Of a stretch of 17,758 bases of DNA, positions 1 through 7,037 are shown one piece after another. The DNA is taken from assembly GCA_040901765.1 (NCBI GenBank), contig JBBDYG010000093.1, positions 1 to 17,758 of the forward strand, given 5' to 3'. Both the position numbers and the translations under genes were made by a program. Position 1 is the stretch's first letter. Each line of letters begins with the position of its first letter. Origin of the DNA: JBBDYG01 sp040901765. GTDB taxonomy: Bacteria > Planctomycetota > Planctomycetia > Pirellulales > Lacipirellulaceae. A model generated the notes under the pieces. That model had not been told where the DNA came from. It was given only the letters and a program-made list of their open reading frames with translations, and did no database searches.

Positions 1-91
1 ATCCTTTCACCAATACCAGTTATCAAAACTGTTGCATTTGAAGTTTGACATCACCAATGCGTAAAAGCTTGTTTTCCGAACAAGAAATTTG

Positions 92-174
92 AACAGGAGG
101 AAACAGAGGGAACAGAGAAACGTATGGCTATATTCTTTGGTCTTCTTTCTCTGTTTTCTCAGTTTCCTCCTGTT
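92..174. repeat. Imperfect inverted repeat (hairpin) upstream of the TauE-like gene
   Basis: A 13-base arm at 92-104 (aacaggaggaaac) is perfectly complementary to 162-174, and complementarity continues inward to about 120/146 with three mismatches, giving a stem of about 29 bp and a loop of about 25 bases. The only upstream ATG for the exporter (124) lies in the loop. Purine-rich arms of this type recur between genes in planctomycete genomes as far as I recall; that part is from memory and was not searched here. Confidence 0.8.
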
Positions 175-246
175 AAATCCTTTGGTTGCGGCCTTACGGC
201 CGCGCTGTGTCTCATCAGTGGCTTCAGTTTTCTGAAGGACGACTAT

Positions 247-1008
247 TTGGGTTACACCGCTGCGCAGCTTCTGACGATCGCGGTCATCATGGGGCTGGGC
301 AGCGTGATCCAATCCGCGGTTGGGTTCGCGTCAGGGCTATTGGGAATTCCCCTGTTGGTGTTCTGTGGGTTTTCCCTGCCCGAAGCGACCACGATCAACA
401 TCGTGGCGACCAGCGTGCAAAACGCCACGGGTGCATTTCAGCTTCGTGCGGAGCTAACCTGGCACGACATGTTGATGCCGATGCTGGTCCGCTGGTCGGC
501 CATCCCGCTAGGCGTGATGGCGCTCGGCTACGTTGACGGCTACGACCAAACGGTCGTGAAGCAGATGATCGGCGGACTGTTGCTGGGCGTGGTTCTGCTG
601 TTGTGGCTCAGCCGCACGGAGCCGCGCGAGCGGCTGGCGTTGCCGTGGCAACTGCTGGCGTTCTCGAGTTCGGGTTTCTTAATGGGCTTTGCGGCCATGG
701 GAGGCGGGCCGATTGTGCTGTATGTGAATTCGGTTCACTGGTCGGCCGCCAAATCGCGAGCGTTCTTGTTCTTCTTGTCCGCCAGCGGCGTGCCGATCGC
801 GGTGGCAATGCTCGCCATGCGATTCGGAACGTCGCTGTTGCCGCCCACGTTCGCCGCGATCGTCGTGCTGCCTGTGGTGATGTTCGGCATGAACTTGGGC
901 TTCCGCCTGGGAAGGCGGATTGATAAGCGGCTCTTCCGGCAGATCACCTTCGTGCTGCTGGTGTTGATGGGCGCGAGCGCGCTTCTGTCGCCGTGGCACG
1001 AGCAGTGA
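247..1008 (+). CDS. TauE/SafE-family membrane exporter
   Basis: This is an integral inner-membrane protein of the TauE/SafE (sulfite exporter, former DUF81) family, which moves small organic or inorganic anions such as sulfite or sulfoacetate; the actual substrate cannot be read from sequence. The product has seven to eight hydrophobic segments. It shows the family's two glycine-rich half repeats: GFASGLLGIPLLVF near the N-terminus and GFLMGFAAMGGGPIVLYVN in the second half. I chose the TTG at 247 because it is preceded by AAGGA at 235-239 with 7-base spacing and gives 253 aa, the usual family length. The ATG at 124 would add 41 residues encoded by a palindromic repeat. Another possible start is the ATG at 289. 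The stop lies 3 bases from the stop of the convergent TPR gene, leaving no room for a terminator between them. Family assignment is firm; start and substrate are inferred. Confidence 0.85.
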   Translation: MGYTAAQLLTIAVIMGLGSVIQSAVGFASGLLGIPLLVFCGFSLPEATTINIVATSVQNATGAFQLRAELTWHDMLMPMLVRWSAIPLGVMALGYVDGYDQTVVKQMIGGLLLGVVLLLWLSRTEPRERLALPWQLLAFSSSGFLMGFAAMGGGPIVLYVNSVHWSAAKSRAFLFFLSASGVPIAVAMLAMRFGTSLLPPTFAAIVVLPVVMFGMNLGFRLGRRIDKRLFRQITFVLLVLMGASALLSPWHEQ

Positions 1009-1011
1009 CGG

Positions 1012-3225
1012 CTACCGCCGGATCATCCGCTGCGTGTGGCGCGAGGTGGGCCGCATTGCCGAACGGCCTGCGTTGCGGCTGGCGGTGGGCTGCTCGATTT
1101 GCGGTTTCGCGGCTGGCCCAGCACCGGACCGGGCCTCCTTCTCAAGTTCCGTATACTTGGCAGACTCCGAAGTGTTGCCCAAGAGTTGGTGCATGGTAGC
1201 CAGATTGCCGTACGGCACGGCGAGAATGTTTTGTTGCATCACACCGCCGGCGACCGCTTTTTCGATCAGGTCGGCGCCCATCTCGGTCAGCTCTAAGGCC
1301 TGCTGCTTTTCGCCCTGCTGCCAGTAGGAGACCGCCATGCTGACCAGCGCCTCGCCTTGCCGGCGGGGCACCGCTGCAGTCGGCGTAATCTTCTCGTCGC
1401 TTAGGAAGGGGACCGCCTTTTCATACCAGGTAACGGCTTTGGCATGGTCTTGCTTGTAGACCGCATGAACGGCGCCGAGGTGGAAGTACAACAGTCCGAC
1501 CAACTCCTCCGCCTCCGGCTGCAAGTCGCGAAGCCTCGCGCCGTCGGCCAGGTATTTGATCGCAGTTTGGCCGTAGGCCAGCGCCGCGTCGGGTTGCTGC
1601 CGGGTGTGTTCGATTCGCACCGCATGGTAATACGCGGAGCCAATCTGCCAGTTAATGCGGTGACGCCAAAGGGTGTCATCCGACGCGGCCAGCATCGCGT
1701 CGGCCGTCTCTTGGGCTTCCTTGATCCATGGCTCGGGGTCTTTGGTCGGCTTGAGGCTGGCGACCGCCGCCAAGGATTGCTCCGCCACGCGCAACCGCAA
1801 TTCGAGTTCTCCTCCCTCGTTGGCGATCATCTCTTCGGCCAGTCCCGAGGCGCGGGCGATCCACTGCGAAACGGTTTCGATTTTGCTGTCGTAGTCGCGG
1901 CGGGCCACTTCGCGGGCGACGGCTAAATGGGCGTCGAGCAGCACTTCCAGCGCGGCACGCCGCTCGCGAGGGTCGTCGCTCGTGGCCAATTTGTCGGCCA
2001 CTTCAATCGCCATCGTATGAAAGCCAATCGACTTGTCGGCCACTTTGGCGTCGCCCTGGCTAGCCAGCCGCCCCATCTGGTGGAGCGCTTGGGCACGAAC
2101 AATCTGGGGCGCCGATTCATTGTCGAGAATTTTGCGCGTTTCCAGCACCGCCTGTTCATACTGGCCCGTGCTATCGAGCGTACGAGCCCAGCGCAGTCGG
2201 TAGGAATCGTTTTCCGGCTCGATTTCGTGCGCCTTCGCGGCCGCAGCCTCCGCGGACGCCACTTGGCCCGTCGCTAAGTGAATCTCCGCCAGCAACCAGT
2301 GCGCATGGGCGTTTTCCGGGTCGAGCACCAGTGCCCGATCGAGATCGCTTAAGTTTTTCTCATACGGCCCATGCAGATGGTTCTCGACCCGCAGCGTAAA
2401 GGCATCGGCCTTCAGCTCCTGCAAGATCAGGTGGCTAATGAACTGCGGCGATTTCGCGGCCTTCGTCGGCGCCAGCAACAACAACACGCCCCGTTCGGGG
2501 TATGCGATGCCGATCGCCGCTCCCGTTTGCTCATCGAGAATCTCGACCGTCTCCACGGCATCAAGCCGTAGCTTGCCAGCCAGTTCGCGGTGCTCCTCCT
2601 GGTTCTGGAGTTCGACGCGAATCGAACGCACCACATCCTTCTCCACGCGGGCTTCGACCGCTGCGAAGGGTTCGATCTCGAATTGAAGCGATTCGCCCAA
2701 AGGAGTTTTTTCGGTGTCCGTCGGTTCGCCCCAAGCCTTGAGCAGTTCCGCTGTCGTGGAAACGCCCGGCTGAATGCCGTGGAATCGCGTCGGCTCGACC
2801 GGCGTCGGCTCGCGGTACACTTTGGCGACATCATTCGGACGAGTAGCGACTTTCACCGGAGCCGGATCGCGCAAGCCCGCGCCGAATTGTTCCGCTTCCT
2901 GTTCCAGCAGGTCACCTGGCTTGGAACTCAATTGCTCCGGCGCGCCCTGCGAAGGCTCGGGGTCGGCAAGCTCGGGATGGTAATCCGATATCTCGGAGAT
3001 GGGTTCCAATACTTCCTCGCCGGCGGGCGCTGGCGGGGTTTGTGCCGCCGACCCTACTTCCGACTTGCGGTGGAGGATGACGACCGAATCTTCTTCCTCG
3101 GCGTCGGTCACCACGACGGGTGTCGGCTCCGTGGCCGAAGCCGTTGCCAGCAGACAAAATCCGCTTGCAAGTGCCAAGCAGACCAATCGTCGCGAGCCTG
3201 AAAGCATCCAAATGGGCCAACGCAT
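1012..3225 (-). CDS. Secreted TPR-repeat protein with a possible BamE-like N-terminal domain
   Basis: This is a 737-aa exported protein of unknown exact function. The start at 3225 follows a strong GGGGAGG ribosome binding site 9 bases upstream and opens directly into a signal peptide: basic residues, then LVCLALASGFCLLATASA, with cleavage near residue 31. A longer reading frame to 3390 lacks these features. An acidic, proline-rich linker covers about residues 35-145. Residues about 150-255 form a compact domain beginning GVSTTAELLKAWGEPT, which resembles the start of BamE/SmpA-like folds; this is a weak match by eye. Residues about 285-370 hold TPR-type helices (for example LDRALVLDPENAHAHWLLAE), and helical repeats continue to about 700. 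The C-terminal 40 residues are Ala/Pro/Arg-rich and basic. TPR arrays bind partner proteins, so a periplasmic scaffold role is plausible. Neighbouring minus-strand genes give no functional clue. Confidence 0.85.
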   Translation of the reverse strand: MRWPIWMLSGSRRLVCLALASGFCLLATASATEPTPVVVTDAEEEDSVVILHRKSEVGSAAQTPPAPAGEEVLEPISEISDYHPELADPEPSQGAPEQLSSKPGDLLEQEAEQFGAGLRDPAPVKVATRPNDVAKVYREPTPVEPTRFHGIQPGVSTTAELLKAWGEPTDTEKTPLGESLQFEIEPFAAVEARVEKDVVRSIRVELQNQEEHRELAGKLRLDAVETVEILDEQTGAAIGIAYPERGVLLLLAPTKAAKSPQFISHLILQELKADAFTLRVENHLHGPYEKNLSDLDRALVLDPENAHAHWLLAEIHLATGQVASAEAAAAKAHEIEPENDSYRLRWARTLDSTGQYEQAVLETRKILDNESAPQIVRAQALHQMGRLASQGDAKVADKSIGFHTMAIEVADKLATSDDPRERRAALEVLLDAHLAVAREVARRDYDSKIETVSQWIARASGLAEEMIANEGGELELRLRVAEQSLAAVASLKPTKDPEPWIKEAQETADAMLAASDDTLWRHRINWQIGSAYYHAVRIEHTRQQPDAALAYGQTAIKYLADGARLRDLQPEAEELVGLLYFHLGAVHAVYKQDHAKAVTWYEKAVPFLSDEKITPTAAVPRRQGEALVSMAVSYWQQGEKQQALELTEMGADLIEKAVAGGVMQQNILAVPYGNLATMHQLLGNTSESAKYTELEKEARSGAGPAAKPQIEQPTASRNAGRSAMRPTSRHTQRMIRR

Positions 3226-3463
3226 CGTCCGTTTCCTCCCCGAATCCACCCCAACAAGATCAGCCGGAACTAGGTCCGTGCGGTCCGGTGTGCAGTCACA
3301 CCAGGCGCAGCGTCCCGCGCTGCAAAGAGGGAACTCCCCCCGTGTCGGTATCGGCCAACCCCCACCCGTTACGCGAGGAATAAACGGCAAAACCTGCCCG
3401 ACCGCTGCATTGAGCGCAGGCGGTGCTGGCGGAAAGAAGGGGGGACAGGAGACAGGAGAGCGG

Positions 3464-3694
3464 TCAGAGTTGAGCGGGAGTCAGCGGCTCGACTTCGGTG
3501 ATCTGCCCCAGCGACAGCATCCACCATCGCGGAAACGCTGTGCCGGTGTCGTAAATGCCAAGCACTACAGTGTCTTGGCCCACATGCGCCGTCCCCGCGT
3601 CCACAACATCGTGGGTACGGCCATTCGACAAGTGAATGCGAATCGGCTGAAACGGATCGCGCTGCAACAAGGAATCGATCTCTTCGGGTTTCAT
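3464..3694 (-). CDS. Small conserved-type protein of 76 residues, function unknown
   Basis: A 76-aa soluble protein starting MKPEEIDSLLQRDPFQPIRI. The pattern of an N-terminal helix, then DPFQPIRIHLSNGRTHDV, then a short beta-rich stretch ending in LGQITEVEPL matches a family of roughly 70-80-aa small proteins of unknown function that I recall as frequent in planctomycetes, with a 'PFxPFxIxLxDGR' core. No catalytic or metal-binding motif and no signal peptide are visible. The ribosome binding site is weak. It lies 238 bases upstream of the TPR gene on the same strand, with unrelated repeat-like purine-rich sequence in the gap, so co-transcription is uncertain. Confidence 0.7.
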   Translation of the reverse strand: MKPEEIDSLLQRDPFQPIRIHLSNGRTHDVVDAGTAHVGQDTVVLGIYDTGTAFPRWWMLSLGQITEVEPLTPAQL

Positions 3695-3825
3695 GCTCTG
3701 TCTTTTCTCGCTTCGCGTATTTTCGTCGAGTGAGCCTTTTCAGCCCATTCTACTACCATGACGACTCATCGAGACCATTCGAATCATTATACATCTCAGG
3801 TCACTGGTATTCACTGCTGTGCCTC

Positions 3826-3877
3826 CTAACTTCTGCCTTTTGCCTTCTTACATCTTACATCTCACATCCCACATCGC
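3826..3877. repeat. Low-complexity dispersed repeat (ttacatctcacatc type)
   Basis: A pyrimidine-rich stretch built of degenerate 'cttacatcttacatctcacatc' units. Similar units occur on the opposite strand at 14314-14335 and again at 14376-14396, so the type occurs at least twice in the window. The stop codon of the BFD-like gene (3855-3857) and its last seven or so codons fall inside this copy. Confidence 0.6.
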
Positions 3878-4163
3878 CCACCGGCGTCGCCCCCGGCGGG
3901 GGGGTGCCGCCGCCCTGATGAACGTAGTCGCTCCGCTGGCGGGCGTAATCCGCGGCCGCGGGGAGGTCTGTACTTGCGGTTTCGCCCTGTTGCGCGGCCT
4001 CGAATAGTTTGCGCAACGCAGTTCGGCACCACCCGCAACCAGTTCCCGCGCCGTAGCAGTCGGCAAGCTGCGCCGCCGACTTCGGCCGCTCGACGCGCAA
4101 ATAGTTCACCACCTTGCGTTTGGTGACGTGAAAACACAGGCAAAGTTCATCGTCAAGTTGCAT
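3855..4163 (-). CDS. BFD-like [2Fe-2S]-binding protein
   Basis: A 102-aa protein with the bacterioferritin-associated ferredoxin-like (BFD) domain. The four cluster ligands are Cys8, Cys10, Cys43 and Cys46 in a C-x-C-x32-C-x2-C arrangement, with the helix-turn sequence GAGTGCGWC around the last two. BFD domains bind one [2Fe-2S] cluster and serve in iron release from bacterioferritin or as electron-transfer or assembly modules. E. coli Bfd is about 64 aa; here a tail of about 50 residues follows, including ADYARQRSDYVHQGGGTPPP. The last seven residues (GDVGCEM or thereabouts) and the stop are encoded by dispersed-repeat sequence. No clear ribosome binding site precedes the start, and a 127-base palindrome begins only 17 bases upstream. 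No bacterioferritin gene is in the window, so its partner is unknown. Confidence 0.85.
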   Translation of the reverse strand: MQLDDELCLCFHVTKRKVVNYLRVERPKSAAQLADCYGAGTGCGWCRTALRKLFEAAQQGETASTDLPAAADYARQRSDYVHQGGGTPPPGATPVGDVGCEM

Positions 4164-4179
4164 TAGTTTTTGCAGTTAC

Positions 4180-4306
4180 TAACCACGGATTACGCGGATG
4201 GGCACGGATGTCATTGTAGCAACCGTTTCTTATTAGCGCGCATTAGCGTCTATCAGCGGTTCCTGTCGTGTCCGTTATCCGTGCCCATCCGCGTAATCCG
4301 TGGTTA
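4180..4306. repeat. Perfect 30-bp inverted repeat with 67-base spacer
   Basis: The arm at 4180-4209 (taaccacggattacgcggat followed by gggcacggat) is exactly complementary over all 30 bases to 4277-4306. The spacer carries 'ttagcgcgcattagcg'. The outermost bases TAA of the right arm, read on the minus strand, are the stop codon of the M20 peptidase gene, and the left arm lies 17 bases before the start of the BFD-like gene. Sequences of the 'ccacggattacgcggat' type are, from memory, common intergenic inverted repeats in several environmental phyla. Such a stem could act as a terminator or processing site; there is no T-run. Confidence 0.95.
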
Positions 4307-5512
4307 CACAATCCCGGTTGCCAATTGCATTGCAATCCGGCGGGCCAATTGGAAATCGGGGATATCAAGCTCTTCTTCGACCGTGTGAATTGCCCGCTGG
4401 CCGCAGCCGAGCGTCACCGCGGGGATGCCGTGGGCGGTAAGCCAATTGGCGTCGAGGCCGCCGTTGGAGATCGCGTAATCGGGATCGATCTCCAGGGCGT
4501 GCAGCGCTTGCGTGGCCGCCACGACGGAAGGATTATCCAGGGGCAGGCGAAAGGCCTCGTAGTCGAGTTGGCCCTCGAATTCGACGGTGCCCGTTTCGCC
4601 GTCGGCGCTGCGAACGCGTTTGGCGGCCCGTTCAAATGCGCGGCGAATCTCCGCCACGATCCGCCGCCGAAACGGCGCTTCGTGGCTGCGGGCCTCGGCG
4701 CGAATCACGACGCGGTCGGTGACCACGTTCGTGGCTTCGCCACCGTGGAATACGCCGACGTTGCTCGTTCCGCGCCGACGTCCCTTGATGATTTCACCAT
4801 GCCAGCCGTTCTCGACCAAGTCGCCGATCGCCAGCGACGCGATGGCAATGGCGCTCACCCCCTCGGCGGGGGCGTTGCCGGCGTGGCTTGCGCGGCCATG
4901 AACGGTGATTCGCATTCGATAGCCGCCCGTCGCGCCGATTGTCAAGCGCGTGGGCGTGCTGCCGTCGAAGTTAAACGCTAGCTCAGGCCGGCCGAGCTTC
5001 GAGAGTTGCACGTACCGCGCCCCGTGAAGGCCAACTTCTTCTTGCACGGTCCAAAGAAACGTGAGCGGCGGATGCGGAAGTCGCTGGCGCAGCAGCGCCT
5101 CGGCCGTCAGCAGCACGACTGCGGCCCCGGCTCGGTCGTCGGCACCGAGGCCGGTCTTGCGGCCGAGCGTCACAATCCGCCGCGCGCGGCGGACCGGCTG
5201 GCAATCGACGCAGATCGGCACGGTATCGACGTGGGCGGAAAGCATCCGCCGCGGCTCGCCCGCGCGGCCGGGGAGCTTGAGCACCAGGTTGCCGATTTCA
5301 CCCTTGAGCGACGACCGGCGGTGGGCGGTGTCGTGCGACAGCGATTTAGCCGATGCCCCCGCTTTCCGCAGCCGGTCGGCGATGAACTTCATCACCGCCC
5401 CCTCGTGCCCGCTACGGCCGGGAATCGGCAAGAGTTGCATCAATACTTTGAGAGCCGCATCATCGTCCTGAATCGCCGCGGCGGGATCGATCACCGAACG
5501 CCGAGTTTTCAT
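4304..5512 (-). CDS. M20-family metallopeptidase (PepT-like aminopeptidase)
   Basis: A 402-aa cytoplasmic dizinc peptidase of the M20/M28 superfamily, closest by motif to the tripeptidase T group, which removes N-terminal residues from short peptides. Visible catalytic features in order are HVDTVP (His94 ligand, Asp96), GADDRAG (Asp125 bridging ligand), TVQEEVG (Glu158 base and Glu159 ligand), FNFDGS (Asp183 ligand), the dimerisation-domain HGRASHAGNAP, the GGLDANW motif and the C-terminal His376 in AIHTVEEE. All expected ligands are present. I chose the ATG at 5512 because an AGGG sits 6 bases upstream and it gives the usual family length; the frame stays open to 5620 but the extension has no family resemblance. 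Substrate specificity is inferred and a di- or aminoacyl-peptidase is possible. The stop codon is part of the palindrome arm just downstream. Confidence 0.9.
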   Translation of the reverse strand: MKTRRSVIDPAAAIQDDDAALKVLMQLLPIPGRSGHEGAVMKFIADRLRKAGASAKSLSHDTAHRRSSLKGEIGNLVLKLPGRAGEPRRMLSAHVDTVPICVDCQPVRRARRIVTLGRKTGLGADDRAGAAVVLLTAEALLRQRLPHPPLTFLWTVQEEVGLHGARYVQLSKLGRPELAFNFDGSTPTRLTIGATGGYRMRITVHGRASHAGNAPAEGVSAIAIASLAIGDLVENGWHGEIIKGRRRGTSNVGVFHGGEATNVVTDRVVIRAEARSHEAPFRRRIVAEIRRAFERAAKRVRSADGETGTVEFEGQLDYEAFRLPLDNPSVVAATQALHALEIDPDYAISNGGLDANWLTAHGIPAVTLGCGQRAIHTVEEELDIPDFQLARRIAMQLATGIV

Positions 5513-5763
5513 GGTCTGCCCTATCGACAATGCAATGCAAACGCCGCACGGAGCGGAGCTGTCTCTTATTGGAGCATCGACACTCCCCAGCGGCAACCAG
5601 CCATGCTGGCGGACCGGCAATCGCGCAAGTAAACTCGGTGCTACTCAGTCAAAGTGTTCGCTGACAAGTACACCGTTCGAAACGAATTAAGGCGGACACC
5701 CATTTTGGTGACCGCCACACCTGGGCTGCCAACCGATTGCGATGAGTAGGATTACTGTTCGAC
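5513..5763. other. Intergenic region between divergent peptidase and pabA genes
   Basis: This stretch should hold the promoter of the peptidase gene (minus strand). I see no coding frame with a credible start and no convincing -35/-10 pair, RNA gene or hairpin. The rest of the gap, to 6109, is filled by the dispersed element and a 120-base tail before pabA. Confidence 0.4.
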
Positions 5764-5985
5764 TTCCTTATCCCGGAGGGATGACAGCCATTAGCCGGTG
5801 GTCGCGCAGCGCACCACCGGAAACAAGCGCCATCGCCCGCACGACCCCGGCAGGGGTCGCAGCATACGGACGATCCACAATGCTGCTGGCACACCCTCCG
5901 GGGTGCTTATTCTTAAGGTTCGATCACCGGCGGTGGCGCTAGCGCTTACCGCCGGCTAATGGCTGCCAAGTCTCCGGCTTGAATG
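5764..5985. repeat. Dispersed palindromic element, copy 1 (about 205-220 bp, terminal inverted repeats)
   Basis: The core 5773-5977 has 29-base terminal inverted repeats starting CCGGAG (5773-5801 against 5949-5977, 24 of 29 matching). Inside are four short hairpins: 5795-5820 (CCGGTGGT arms), 5842-5859 (CGACCCC arms), 5892-5905 (CACCC arms) and 5927-5955 (CCGGCGGT arms). A second copy lies at 6742-6966 in reverse orientation, by eye roughly 80 percent identical. It encodes no protein, so it resembles a MITE- or BIME-like element. Confidence 0.9.
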
Positions 5986-6109
5986 CGATAATGTTATCTG
6001 AGTGCCGAAAACAAAGAGGTCAACGACGACATTGATTGAGTGATTCGCGCCGTTGTGCGCAGGTCTCCCGACCCCGCACCGTACCGACCGAAGGTCTCCT
6101 TCCACCCCA

Positions 6110-6691
6110 ATGATCCTGCTCATCGATAACTACGATTCCTTCACTTACAACCTCGTGCAGCGGTTGGGGGAGATCGACTCGGCGCTGGTGATTGAAGTCG
6201 TGCGCAACGATGAGCTATCGCTCGACGAGATCGCGGAGCTCCGGCCGGACCGGATCATCATCTCGCCCGGCCCATGCACACCAAGCGAAGCGGGGGTTTC
6301 CGTCGCGTGCGTCAAACGCTTCGCGGGCCAGGTACCGCTGCTGGGTGTTTGCTTGGGGCATCAATCGATTGGCCAGGCGCTGGGCGCGAAGATCGTGCGG
6401 GCGCGCAATCTGATGCATGGCAAGACCGACTGGATTCACCATACGGGCGGGCGGCTGCTCGATGGACTCGAAAACCCATTCCAGGCGACGCGGTATCATA
6501 GCCTGGTGATTCAACCCGATACGCTTCCCGCGGAACTTGAAGCGGTGGCGTGGAGCGAGGAGCCGCACGGCGGATGCGAGATCATGGCCGTCGAGCACCG
6601 CGAGTACCCGCTGTTCGGCGTGCAGTTCCATCCCGAAAGTTTCCTGACCCACAGCGGCACCGACCTGCTGCGGCGATTTTTGGAAGTGTAG
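6110..6691 (+). CDS. pabA: Aminodeoxychorismate/anthranilate synthase component II (glutamine amidotransferase)
   Basis: A 193-aa class I glutamine amidotransferase subunit. It hydrolyses glutamine and passes ammonia to a chorismate-using partner (PabB for p-aminobenzoate and folate, or TrpE for tryptophan). Diagnostic sequence: MILLIDNYDSFTYNLVQ at the start, SPGPCTPSEAG, the nucleophile elbow LGVCLGHQ with Cys81, the MHGKT loop and VQFHPES with His174 and Glu176, completing the triad. The start at 6110 gives the standard family N-terminus; the ribosome binding site is weak. No component I gene or other trp or folate gene is nearby, so PabA and TrpG cannot be told apart and the protein may serve both pathways. 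The gene is isolated between two inverted copies of a dispersed palindromic element. A small hairpin with GGCAA/TTGCC arms lies at 6701-6713, just after the stop. Confidence 0.95.
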   Translation: MILLIDNYDSFTYNLVQRLGEIDSALVIEVVRNDELSLDEIAELRPDRIIISPGPCTPSEAGVSVACVKRFAGQVPLLGVCLGHQSIGQALGAKIVRARNLMHGKTDWIHHTGGRLLDGLENPFQATRYHSLVIQPDTLPAELEAVAWSEEPHGGCEIMAVEHREYPLFGVQFHPESFLTHSGTDLLRRFLEV

Positions 6692-6741
6692 ATGAAGGGT
6701 GGCAACTGTTGCCCCGTATCTCCGTGAAGAGACAACGTTTT

Positions 6742-6966
6742 GCACTCAAGCCGGAGGCTTGGCAGCGATTAGCCGGCGGTAAGCGCGCAGCGCGCCACCG
6801 CCGGTAAAGCTATAACAAGACACGCACCCCGGAGGGTGTGCCAGCAGCATTGTGGATCGCCCGGTTGCTGCGACCCCTGCCGGGGTCGTGCGTGACGGCG
6901 GTTCGCATTCCGGTGGTGCGCTACGCGACCACCGGCTAATGGCTGCCATCCCATCCGGGATGAAGA
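6742..6966. repeat. Dispersed palindromic element, copy 2 (inverted relative to copy 1)
   Basis: Read on the minus strand this matches 5764-5985 along its whole length, including the outer motif CCGGA, the stretch CAGCCATTAGCCGGTGGTCG, the CGACCCCGGCAGGGGTCG hairpin and GATCCACAATGCTGCTGGCA. The core is about 6751-6958 with the same terminal inverted repeats. Together with copy 1 it brackets pabA symmetrically. It occupies most of the 346-base gap between pabA and moeA; the remaining 70 bases before moeA show no clear promoter. Confidence 0.9.
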
Positions 6967-7037
6967 GGTCGGATCACGTCTCTACTCGCCGTTGCAACGG
7001 TTAACGGCGTGGCGTGCAACCCCAATGAGTTAAAACC

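Noticed and set aside
45..73. TTGACA at 45-50 as a promoter for the TauE-like gene
   Set aside because: No acceptable -10 box is found at 16-18 bases; the nearest hexamer matches the consensus at only two positions.
2999..3733. Plus-strand frame of about 244 codons over the start of the TPR gene and the small 76-aa gene
   Set aside because: It overlaps two better-supported minus-strand genes and its composition (Arg/Ser/Pro-rich) is that of a shadow.
3826..3877. CRISPR-like array in the ttacatctcacatc stretch
   Set aside because: Units are very short and degenerate with no spacers, and no cas gene is present.
5764..6966. A classical composite transposon carrying pabA
   Set aside because: Neither flanking copy encodes a transposase and pabA looks like an ordinary housekeeping gene with similar codon use; only the inverted-repeat arrangement is supported.
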